Below are positions 24,951 through 32,641 of a DNA stretch of 64,000 nucleotides, in pieces. Position numbers and translations under genes: made by a program. Every line of letters begins with the position of its first letter. The stretch's first letter is position 1. The stretch comes from Mycolicibacterium sp. MU0050 (GTDB taxonomy: Bacteria; Actinomycetota; Actinomycetes; Mycobacteriales; Mycobacteriaceae). The DNA is taken from assembly GCF_963378085.1 (NCBI RefSeq), contig NZ_OY726395.1:1550001-1614000 (forward strand), written 5' to 3'. The notes beneath the pieces are model-generated. The model was not told where the DNA came from. It ran no database searches and saw only the letters and a program-made list of their open reading frames with translations.

Positions 24951-26588
24951 ATGCAGCCGACCGTCGCCGAGGTGCTCGCCCTGCCCGTGCTGCAGGCCGG
25001 CGCGCCCGAGGTCGTCAGCGACGGACCGCTGGACCGGCCGGTGCGCTGGGTGCACGTCAGCGAGCTCGCCGACCTGTCCAACCTGCTCGAGGGCGACGAG
25101 TTGGTGCTCACCACCGGCCTCGCGCTGACCGACGACCGCAGCCGCGATGCCTACCTGCCCGGCTTGGCCGCGGCCGGGGCCGCCGGGGTCGTGATCGAAC
25201 TGGGCGCGCACCTGCCCGAGCTGCCCGCCTCGGTGCTGCGCTCCGCGGACGGGCTGCCGCTGCCCGTGGTCGTCCTGCACCGGCGGATCAGGTTCGTCGA
25301 GGTCACCGAGCAAGTGCATCGGCGCATCGTCACCGAGCAGTATGCGGAGGTCGACCACGCCCGCCGCGTGCACGAGCGGTTCACCGCCCTGAGCCTGCAC
25401 CGGCCCGCGCTGGAGGAGATCGTCACCGTGGCCGCCGAACTCCTGCAGGCGCCCGTGGTGCTCGAAGACCTCAATCGTCAGGTCATCGCGTTCGCCCGGC
25501 ACAACCTGCCCACCGCCACCCTGTTGGCCGACTGGGAACGACGGTCCCGACTGGCCGGCCCGTCGACGCCGGGCGCGCCGCGGTGGCTGATGCGTCCCGT
25601 CGGCCCCTACCGCCAGGAGTGGGGCCGACTCGTCGCCCCGACGCTCGGCGACGACGGGAGCGCGAGCAGTCAGTCGGTGATGACCTTGGAACGCGCCGCG
25701 CAGGCGCTGGCGCTGGGACGCATGATCGAACAGGACCGGGTGTCGCTGGAACTGCGCGCCCACAGCGGGTTGGTCGACGAGCTTCGCCGCGGCCGGGTCC
25801 GGGACGAGGCCGAGGCCACCTCCCGCGCGCACGCGCTGGGGTTGCAGCCGGCGCTGACCTACCTGCCGGTGACGGTGCGGCTGGCCGAGCGCGTGGTCCC
25901 GGACCCGGTGGCCGTGCAGCAGCGGCGGGCCCGCGCCCTGGACGCGGTGCTGCACGCGGTCCGCGCCGGCGGGCATTCGGCGCTGGCCGCCGGACGTGAG
26001 GACGGTCAGATCGATCTGCTCCTTGCACTGCGCGCGGCGGCGGACGCGGACGCGGCCGAACGCGCACTCGAGGAACTGTGTGCGGCGATGCGCCGCGGCG
26101 TGGCCCGCCTCGACGGCGTGCGCGGATGCTCGATCGGTGTCGGCCCGGAGTCCCCGCGGCTGGTCGATGCGGCGGGCGGACTGGCAATCGCCGCGCATGT
26201 CGCCGAGGTCGCCGCGACGATGCCGGCCTCGGCGCGGTCGTTCCACCGCGCGGCCGACGTCCGACTGCGCGGCCTGGTGGGGCTGATCCGCGCCGACCCC
26301 CGGGTGCAGGCCTTCGCCGAGACGGAACTGCGCGCGGTGCTGGCCGACCGCGCCGCCAACGGGCCCGCGATGTTCGACCTGCTGCGCGCATTCGTGGAGG
26401 CCGGCGGCAACAAGACCGAACTCGCCAAGCGGCTGCACCTGTCGCGGCCCACCCTGTACTCCCGGCTGGCGGCGTTGCAGCGACTGCTCGGCGTCGACCT
26501 CGACGATGCCGAGTCGCGGACCTCGCTGCACGTGGCGATGCTCATCATGCTCAGCGCCGACCGTCGTCATGATGAGATGGCGGGGTGA
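24951..26588 (+). CDS. PucR family transcriptional regulator
   Basis: 545-residue regulator. The N-terminal PucR domain covers about residues 1-125 (PVRWVHVSELADLSNLLEG), a GGDEF-like or sensory middle region follows, and the C-terminal helix-turn-helix is FVEAGGNKTELAKRLHLSRP near residue 480. PucR proteins activate purine, amine or amino-acid catabolism in response to a pathway metabolite. It is divergent from the mmsA-aminotransferase operon. The start is uncertain: GTG at 24945 is closer to the GAGGAG site than the ATG used here. Its stop overlaps the next gene's GTG by four bases. Confidence 0.88.
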   Translation: MQPTVAEVLALPVLQAGAPEVVSDGPLDRPVRWVHVSELADLSNLLEGDELVLTTGLALTDDRSRDAYLPGLAAAGAAGVVIELGAHLPELPASVLRSADGLPLPVVVLHRRIRFVEVTEQVHRRIVTEQYAEVDHARRVHERFTALSLHRPALEEIVTVAAELLQAPVVLEDLNRQVIAFARHNLPTATLLADWERRSRLAGPSTPGAPRWLMRPVGPYRQEWGRLVAPTLGDDGSASSQSVMTLERAAQALALGRMIEQDRVSLELRAHSGLVDELRRGRVRDEAEATSRAHALGLQPALTYLPVTVRLAERVVPDPVAVQQRRARALDAVLHAVRAGGHSALAAGREDGQIDLLLALRAAADADAAERALEELCAAMRRGVARLDGVRGCSIGVGPESPRLVDAAGGLAIAAHVAEVAATMPASARSFHRAADVRLRGLVGLIRADPRVQAFAETELRAVLADRAANGPAMFDLLRAFVEAGGNKTELAKRLHLSRPTLYSRLAALQRLLGVDLDDAESRTSLHVAMLIMLSADRRHDEMAG

Positions 26589-27295
26589 CAGCAGAACCTC
26601 AGGACCCACCCGAACCTGCCCTTCGCGCAAGAAGCCTCACGATGTCTGGCCCGTGGGGCCCGGTCTACGGGCCCGTCGACCTCGACGTCGAGGCGGGCGG
26701 GGTGACCGTGTTGGTCTGCCCGGCCGGCACCGGCCGGACCGCGCTGCTGATGACCCTGGCCGGTCGGATGACCCCCGATTCGGGGGACCTGACCGTGTTC
26801 GGCCGTCGGCGCGCCAAGGACATCTTCGCGATCGCGGCCCTGGCCGGCATCGACGAGATCGACACGGTGGCCGAGTCGGTCACGGTGCGCGATGTCATCA
26901 CCGAGAAGTTGCGCTGGGATGCGCGCTGGTACCGGTTGATCCGGCGGGCCGACGACGGCGACCTGCGGACGGTGTGCGGTCCGGTGTTCGGTGACCTGCC
27001 GCTGCCGCCCCTGGACGAGTATGTCGAGGAACTCACCGAACTCGACCGGTTGCTGCTGCGGATCGCGCTGGCCAACACCGCCCGGCCGCCGCTGCTGGTG
27101 GTCGGCAACCTCGACTACGTCACCAGCGACCGAAATCGAGATCTGCTGGTACAGCGGCTCATTGCGCTGGGCGCGCAGCAGACCGTGATCACCGCGACCG
27201 TCAACGGAGTCACCGGACACGAGGTGCGTGCGCAACTTCCGGTGGCCAACACCGCCCGGGCCGATGTGGTCCGCCAGCAGAAGGATGGACAGTAG
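26585..27295 (+). CDS. ABC-transporter ATPase-like protein with degenerate motifs
   Basis: 236-residue protein with the general fold of an ABC ATPase (VDLDVEAGGVTVLV, LAGRMTPDSGDLTVFGR), but the key motifs are altered. The Walker A reads PAGTGRTALL with Arg in place of Lys. No LSGGQ signature is seen at the expected site (ELTELDRLLLRIALA). The Walker B reads LLVVGNLDYV, lacking the Asp-Glu pair. ATP hydrolysis is therefore doubtful. It starts at a GTG overlapping the PucR stop and ends two bases before the YhgE/Pip gene, so it is probably that membrane protein's partner. Confidence 0.75.
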   Translation: MTAEPQDPPEPALRARSLTMSGPWGPVYGPVDLDVEAGGVTVLVCPAGTGRTALLMTLAGRMTPDSGDLTVFGRRRAKDIFAIAALAGIDEIDTVAESVTVRDVITEKLRWDARWYRLIRRADDGDLRTVCGPVFGDLPLPPLDEYVEELTELDRLLLRIALANTARPPLLVVGNLDYVTSDRNRDLLVQRLIALGAQQTVITATVNGVTGHEVRAQLPVANTARADVVRQQKDGQ

Positions 27296-27297
27296 AC

Positions 27298-29304
27298 ATG
27301 CTCGCCGGAATGTCGCTCGGTACCGACCTCAAGCGGTACTCCCGCGGTACGTTGCCCCGGATCGCGCTGGTCACCGTCATCGTGATGCCGCTGCTGTACG
27401 GCGCGATGTATCTGTGGGCGTTCTGGAATCCGTTCGGCGAGGTCGACAAGGTGCCCGTCGCGCTGGTCAACGAGGACGCCGGCGCGGTCAGCGACGGCCA
27501 ACCCCTGCGCGCCGGTGACCAGGTGGCCCAGGCCCTGATCGACTCCAAACAACTTGACCTCCATCCGGTTTCTGCCGACGACGCCGCCGCCGGCCTGGCC
27601 TCTGGCAAGTACTACTTCTCGGTGACCCTGCCGCCGGACTTCAGCGCGGCCGTCGCGTCCCCCTCCGGGGGCGATCCCGAGCAGGCCAAGATCCGGTTCA
27701 CGTTCAACGACGCGAACAACTATCTGGGGTCGATCATCGGGCAGAACGCCGCGCGCGAGGTGATCAACCAGGTCAACGCCAGCATCGGGGAGCGCACGGT
27801 GGGCACGGTGCTCACCGGCCTGACCGATGCGGGCGCCGGTCTGCGTCAGGCCGCCTCCGGCGCCGAGCAACTCAACGCCGGGATGACGACCGCCAATGCC
27901 GGTGCGCAGCAGTTGGCCACGGGGGCCGGCACATTGGCGGCCGGATTGGTGACCGCCAAGGACGGCTCGGCGCAACTGGCCGCCGGCACCCGGCAGCTGT
28001 CCACGGCGGTGGACGGCGCCATCGATCCCTTGATCGAGGTGCTCGACCGGGTCGGCGATCTGGGGCTCGATCCCGACGAGGTGGGCCGGGCGGCGCAGCA
28101 CCTGAGTGCGGCGGCGCGTTCCACCACCGACCGCATCGCCGCGCTGCACATCGACACCGCGCAGGCCGCGTCGATCGTGGACCAGGCGGTCGGCTTCCTG
28201 CGGTCCAACCCCGACCCGGCGCTGCGTGACCTCGGCGGGTTCCTGGCCGGAGCGCAGCGGCTGCTCGACGCCCGCGGCATCGACCCGGCCACCGACGAGG
28301 GGCTGATCCGCCTGCGCGACAGCGCCACCCAGCTGGAGAACGACCTCGGCGACCCCAACAGCAAGCTGCGGGTGTTCCTCGCCAGGGCGCTCGACGGCGG
28401 ACTGCGCGCCGACGTCGTCAAACTGCGCGACGGCGTCGACCAACTCGACGACGGCGCCCAGCGGTTGGCCGCGGGCCTGGTGCAACTCAGCGACGGCGGC
28501 AATCGACTGGCCACCGGGGCGGTCGAACTCGCCGACGGAACCGAACGGTTGGCCGCCGGCAGCCAGGAGTTGTCGAGCAAGCTGCGCGAGGGCTCCACCC
28601 AACTGCCGTCGTGGACGCCGCAGGAGCGCACGGACGTGGCGCGCACCCTGGCCGCTCCCGTGGGGCTGGACCTGGTGACCAAGAACCAGGCCGCCACCTT
28701 CGGCACCGGGTTCGCGCCGTTCTTCTTGCCGCTGGCGTTGTTCATCGGCGCCCTGATCATCTGGATGTTGTTGACGCCGTTGCAGTCCCGCCCCATCGTG
28801 AACGGCCTGGGGGCGCTGCGGGTGGTGCTCGCGTCGTACTGGCCCGCGATCCTGATCGCCGTCTGCCAGGTGGTGGTGATGTATGCCGTGGTGCATTTCG
28901 GGGTGGGTCTGAAGGCGGTCTACCCGCTGGCCACGGTGGCGTTCCTGATGCTGGTGGCCGCGTGCTTCCTGGCGCTGATCCAGGCGTTCAACGCGGTGTT
29001 CGGGGTGGCGGTCGGCCGCGTGGTGACGTTGGCCTTCCTGATGCTGCAGCTGGTCTCGGCGGGCGGCATCTATCCGGTGGAGACCACGGCCAAACCCTTC
29101 CAGATCATCCACCCGTTCGACCCGATGACCTATGCCGTCAACGGATTACGGCAGTTGACGGTCGGCGGCATCGACTCGCGGCTGTGGATCTCGATCGCTG
29201 TCCTGGTCGGGGTGCTCGTCGCGTCGTTGGCCGCCAGCGCGTGGGCCGCGCGCCGCAACCGCCAGTACACGGTGGAGCGACTACACCCGCCCATCGAGGT
29301 GTGA
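27298..29304 (+). CDS. YhgE/Pip domain membrane protein (ABC-2 type)
   Basis: 668-residue membrane protein. One transmembrane helix lies near residues 22-43, followed by the YhgE/Pip extracytoplasmic domain (VPVALVNEDAGAV), then a long helical region with repeating AxxLAxGxxQL/LADGTERLAAGSQEL motifs, and five or six hydrophobic helices from about residue 475 to 650 forming an ABC-2-like permease part. AAGGA precedes the ATG. Relatives include phage infection protein Pip and the type VII secretion component EsaA. A transport or secretion role with the ATPase-like protein upstream is likely; cargo unknown. The stop codon lies in a hairpin shared with the convergent gene. Confidence 0.85.
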   Translation: MLAGMSLGTDLKRYSRGTLPRIALVTVIVMPLLYGAMYLWAFWNPFGEVDKVPVALVNEDAGAVSDGQPLRAGDQVAQALIDSKQLDLHPVSADDAAAGLASGKYYFSVTLPPDFSAAVASPSGGDPEQAKIRFTFNDANNYLGSIIGQNAAREVINQVNASIGERTVGTVLTGLTDAGAGLRQAASGAEQLNAGMTTANAGAQQLATGAGTLAAGLVTAKDGSAQLAAGTRQLSTAVDGAIDPLIEVLDRVGDLGLDPDEVGRAAQHLSAAARSTTDRIAALHIDTAQAASIVDQAVGFLRSNPDPALRDLGGFLAGAQRLLDARGIDPATDEGLIRLRDSATQLENDLGDPNSKLRVFLARALDGGLRADVVKLRDGVDQLDDGAQRLAAGLVQLSDGGNRLATGAVELADGTERLAAGSQELSSKLREGSTQLPSWTPQERTDVARTLAAPVGLDLVTKNQAATFGTGFAPFFLPLALFIGALIIWMLLTPLQSRPIVNGLGALRVVLASYWPAILIAVCQVVVMYAVVHFGVGLKAVYPLATVAFLMLVAACFLALIQAFNAVFGVAVGRVVTLAFLMLQLVSAGGIYPVETTAKPFQIIHPFDPMTYAVNGLRQLTVGGIDSRLWISIAVLVGVLVASLAASAWAARRNRQYTVERLHPPIEV

Positions 29305-29343
29305 TCTCGGTGCGCTCAGCACACCTGAGCGCACCGAAATCAC
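29301..29343. terminator. Bidirectional terminator hairpin containing both stop codons
   Basis: TCGGTGCGCTCAG (29307-29319) pairs with CTGAGCGCACCGA (29325-29337) around a 5-base loop, and the stem continues outward through GTGAT/ATCAC after one mismatch. The outer pairs include the stop of the rightward YhgE gene (29302-29304) and that of the leftward PrsW-like gene (29340-29342). Confidence 0.8.
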
Positions 29344-30239
29344 TGGTTGAGGAGGTCGAGCGCGGCCCGCTGACGTTGGCGCGCGGCCTTCTTGGCCTTG
29401 CGGCCGCCGTCGCGGCGGGCCTGCCGACGGAACCGGCGCCGGTCGCGCCAGCTGCCCAGGGAGTCCAGCACGTCGTCTTCGATCGCACTCAGCGGCTCGA
29501 CACTGCGCCCCGCGCTGATCCGGCGGCGGACCAGATCCCGCTCGTCGCGGATCAGCAACAGCGCCGCGGTGAAGAAGACCACCAGGTTGATGGCGAACTT
29601 GGCCAGGACGCTGTCGGGCACCGGCGCATTCCAGATGAAGTGCATGAACACGGCGCTGAAGATCAACGCGGCCGCGACGGCCAGCCGCCGACCGCGAGAC
29701 CAGTGGTCACCTCCGGCGAACGACGGCAGGAGCAGCAGCACACCGACGGTGAACAATCCCGTGTAGGCCCAGTGCGCGGGAATCGCGGTGATGATGCGGC
29801 CGACGAGGTTGACACCGGCGCCGGCCAGGTCGGAATCCAGGCTGTAGATCGCCGAACTGGTTGCGTAGGAGAGGTCCTCGCTGATGTCGAAGCCGAATCC
29901 GACGAACATGCCCAGCAGCAACGCGTGCGAGATGCGGTGGTACACCGAGGCGCAGAGCACCAGGATCAGGGTCGCGCACAGACCTTTCGAGGACTCCTCG
30001 ATGATCGGAGCGGTCAGCGCCGGCGCCCAGGCGGCAAGGGTGTCGGGGTCGAGGACCCGCCCCCAGAGCCGCTCCATGGCGCCGTTGCCGTTCATCGACA
30101 TCACCACGGACAGGCGGTTGCCCTCGGCGGTCGCGATGTCCACCTGCTCGTCGTCCTCGACGGTGTACCAGGATGATTCCGGCAGGGCGGCATCGGCGAG
30201 CATCGGAACGCCCGGAACGGCAAGCAAACCGGCGGCCAA
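29340..30239 (-). CDS. PrsW-like glutamic intramembrane protease (M82)
   Basis: About 299 residues with several membrane helices. PrsW signature elements are EESSK at residues 81-85, FGFDISEDL near 115, His156 in IPAHWAYTG and His200 in FMHFIWNAP. In Bacillus PrsW performs site-1 cleavage of an anti-sigma factor; here no anti-sigma gene is adjacent. The C-terminus is a very basic cytoplasmic tail (RDRRRFRRQARRDGGRKAKK). The start is doubtful: a TTG is used here, a CTG at 30272 would add 11 residues, and a stop lies just upstream. The protein may therefore lack one N-terminal helix compared with longer homologues. Confidence 0.75.
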   Translation of the reverse strand: MAAGLLAVPGVPMLADAALPESSWYTVEDDEQVDIATAEGNRLSVVMSMNGNGAMERLWGRVLDPDTLAAWAPALTAPIIEESSKGLCATLILVLCASVYHRISHALLLGMFVGFGFDISEDLSYATSSAIYSLDSDLAGAGVNLVGRIITAIPAHWAYTGLFTVGVLLLLPSFAGGDHWSRGRRLAVAAALIFSAVFMHFIWNAPVPDSVLAKFAINLVVFFTAALLLIRDERDLVRRRISAGRSVEPLSAIEDDVLDSLGSWRDRRRFRRQARRDGGRKAKKAARQRQRAALDLLNQ

Positions 30240-30356
30240 GGCGAACGCGGCCGGCCGCTGGGTCAGTCGGCGATGTCAATCAAGGGGTGTGGGCACCGTC
30301 ACAGACGGCAGCGTAGCGGCCAAAGCCCTGCGCCCGGCGGGATTTCGGTGCATCTG

Positions 30357-30382
30357 GGTGCGCTCGCCACGCTGAGCGCACC
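30357..30382 (-). terminator. Terminator hairpin after MFS gene
   Basis: GGTGCGCTC (30357-30365) and GAGCGCACC (30374-30382) form a perfect 9-bp stem with an 8-base loop immediately beyond the stop of the leftward MFS gene at 30387. It has the same GGTGCGCTC/GAGCGCACC core as the terminator at 29301-29343, so the two may be related extragenic palindromes. The rest of the 30240-30386 gap shows no gene. Confidence 0.65.
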
Positions 30383-30386
30383 GACA

Positions 30387-31655
30387 TCACGGGCGGCGAT
30401 CGTCGAAGAACTCCAACAGGTACTTGCTCTCCTCGATGTCGCCGATGGTGCGACGGGCCTTGCGGCGCGTGATCAGGATGGCGGCGCCGGCCACCAGCCA
30501 AATGACGTACTGCACTGCCCAGGCGTAGCGGAACGCGTCGAAGGAGAACCCGCCGGCGGCGTCGATGATCATGCCCATCGCCTGGATCACGAGCAGCGAC
30601 GCGATGAACCCGCCCATGTTGACCACCCCGGTCGCGGTCCCGAGCGTGCGGCTCGGATTGAAGGTCCGGGCGAAGTCGAACCCCACCATGGAGCCCGGCC
30701 CGCCGACGGAGATCGCCACGATCAACACCACCAACAGCCACAGCGGGGCCGGACCGCCCAGGGACAGCACCACGGCCCAGATGCCGGCGTTGCTGGCCAT
30801 GATTCCGAGAACCAGCCACGAGCGGCGATGCGGATTACGCGCGGTGACGATCCCGATCAGGATGCCCGAGGCGATGGCTGCGGCCACCGACACCGTCAGC
30901 AGCGCACCGGCGGTCGCTCGCGACAACCCCTGTGCCTCGGTCAGATACGGGATGCCCCACATCAACGCGAAGGTGGTGATGGAGAACTGGGTGCCCATGT
31001 GGGTGAAGAAGCCCAGCCGGGTGCCCGGCCGCAGCCAGACCGTCTTGAGGCTGCCGAATGTCTCGGCCAGGTCCGCGTTGCGCACCACCTGTGCCCGGCC
31101 GCGGGGGGTGTCGCGGACCAACAGCAAGGTCAGCACGACGGTCAGGATCCCGAACGCCGCCACCGACAGGTAGGCGGTGCTCCACCCGGCGGCGCCGAGC
31201 AGCGCGAGGAACGGCAGGGCCGACAGGACCTGTCCGAGCTGCCCGCAGATGCCGGTCAACTGCGTCACCATGGGGATCTGGCGTTCCGAGAACCAGTAGG
31301 GGACCAGGCGCAGCACGGAGATGAAGGTGAACGCGTCGCCGAGGCCGACGACGGCGCGGGCGGCGATCGCGGTGGGTAGCGATTCGCTGAACGCCAGGGT
31401 CAGCTGCCCGGCGGCCATCAGCAGGGCGCCGCTGACGATCATCGCCCGCGAGCCGAAGCGGTCCAGCAGCAGTCCGGCGGGAACCTGGGCGGCCGCGTAG
31501 ACGATGACCTGCAGCACCACGAATGTCGAGAGGATGGCCGGGCTGGCGTGGAACCGTTCGGCGGCATCGAGTCCGGACACCCCGAGGGTGGTGCGGTCGA
31601 GCACGGCGACGATGTAGGCCAAGAGCCCAACGGACCACACGATCCAGCGCCGCAC
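30387..31655 (-). CDS. MFS transporter
   Basis: About 422 residues with 12 predicted membrane helices. The family loop motif between helices 2 and 3 is GLLLDRFGSRAMI, and DTPRGR precedes the central cytoplasmic linker. Sequence around LDRTTLGVSG and IPMVTQLTGICGQLGQ resembles nitrate/hexuronate-type MFS proteins, but the substrate is not readable. The GTG giving VRRWIVWSVGLL was chosen because AGGAA lies just upstream and the protein then starts at helix 1; an ATG at 31739 would add 28 polar residues. A hairpin follows its stop. The C-terminal tail is short and basic/acidic (RRKARRTIGDIEESK). Confidence 0.85.
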   Translation of the reverse strand: MRRWIVWSVGLLAYIVAVLDRTTLGVSGLDAAERFHASPAILSTFVVLQVIVYAAAQVPAGLLLDRFGSRAMIVSGALLMAAGQLTLAFSESLPTAIAARAVVGLGDAFTFISVLRLVPYWFSERQIPMVTQLTGICGQLGQVLSALPFLALLGAAGWSTAYLSVAAFGILTVVLTLLLVRDTPRGRAQVVRNADLAETFGSLKTVWLRPGTRLGFFTHMGTQFSITTFALMWGIPYLTEAQGLSRATAGALLTVSVAAAIASGILIGIVTARNPHRRSWLVLGIMASNAGIWAVVLSLGGPAPLWLLVVLIVAISVGGPGSMVGFDFARTFNPSRTLGTATGVVNMGGFIASLLVIQAMGMIIDAAGGFSFDAFRYAWAVQYVIWLVAGAAILITRRKARRTIGDIEESKYLLEFFDDRRP

Positions 31656-31806
31656 TGTTCCTATGCCTTTCCCGGCTTCTCCGTGGCGGTTAACTCTCCA
31701 CGAGCCCGTCAAAAACCCGTAGTGGCCCCGTTCGATCATGCCAGCCCGGCCGGCACGGGTCGAAGCGAATTTTCGCCCCGTTCGGCGACGTCAGGGTGGT
31801 AGCCAC

Positions 31807-32127
31807 GTGGCCCGTGTGGTTGCTGGAGCTATTCTGCTCGACTCCGCGGCGGGTGGTTCAAGGCAGCCGACATCAAGGCCGTCGGTGCCATCGGATCGAA
31901 TCGCCGCGTGTCCGACCGACGCCCCGGTGGGCAGTGGATGCCGGGCAGGCCGATCGAACTGCCGGAGGCCCGCGACCTCTACCGACACGGTCTGAAGATC
32001 GTCGCCGATCATCGGTACGGGAAGGGGCGATACGGCGGACCGGCTCGCCGGCGTGGGGGTGGACGTCAACCACCTCCTCAAACCTCGGTTCGGGCAGTGG
32101 GACCAGCCGATGATTACCGACCAGTAA
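31807..32127 (+). pseudogene. Decayed Rv2525c-like (DUF1906 glycoside-hydrolase-like) gene
   Basis: Three fragments of a DUF1906 protein can be read. AGAILLDSAAG (frame of 31828) is followed by WFKAADIKAVGAIG...VSDRRPGGQWMPG...LPEARDLYRHGLKIV...RYGKG in another frame (31852-32027). The first frame then resumes with DTADRLAGVGVDVNHLLKP and RFGQWDQPMITDQ up to TAA at 32125. The segment between YGKG and GVGVDVN that normally holds about 100 residues is missing, as are the Tat signal peptide and a start. In M. tuberculosis the intact homologue Rv2525c lies directly upstream of fas in the same orientation, exactly as here. So this is a remnant with two compensating frameshifts and an internal deletion, not a working gene. 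Confidence 0.75.
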
Positions 32128-32641
32128 GATTTGCCAGCAAACTTTTCGCCGGACCCGGCCAGGAAAGTGACCCAGATCGCACCCGGCGGGATGCGCCGCC
32201 GCGCGCACGGTGGCGCGTCCTGGCGGCCGGAAATTGCTGATAACGATTTGGTAACAGTCGTGCCGTGATCAGCGCACTTGTAGCTACTCGACCGTAACCA
32301 CCCGTCAGCAGGATGTTTGTCCTCCGGGGTGGTGCGGGGAGTTCAGCGGGGCGTTACGCCAGCCGCGGTTACTTGTCCGTAGAACTCGTCAGTAACCAAT
32401 TTCGGCACGTCAAGGGGGTCCGGCCTTATGACACTCTTAGTACAGCCGGTGCCATCCGAACGCCGCTTTTCCGCGTCGATCGACGGCACCACGCCGGCCC
32501 GATGGCGAGCCGGCGCCGGTTCAGCAGGCGGACTCACCGAGGAGTCGCCGAGTGCCTCCGCTGTTGGCGCGAGGACCCACAGACCCGAGAACGCATCGCG
32601 GCGAGCAGTACAGACGTAGCAGAGACAGGGAGATACACAAG
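32128..32641 (+). promoter_or_regulatory. fas upstream region with GTAAC inverted repeats
   Basis: 514 bp without a convincing gene. GGTTACT (32367-32373) and AGTAACC (32391-32397) form an inverted repeat spaced by 17 bases. Further GTAAC or GTTAC words occur near 32251, 32294 and 32354. In mycobacteria the TetR-type regulator FasR activates fas from inverted repeats in its promoter, and these are candidates; identity with the FasR site is not shown. A 63-codon ORF (32428-32619) with GGGGG upstream could be a leader peptide. The fas ribosome site, GGGAG, is weak. Confidence 0.5.
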
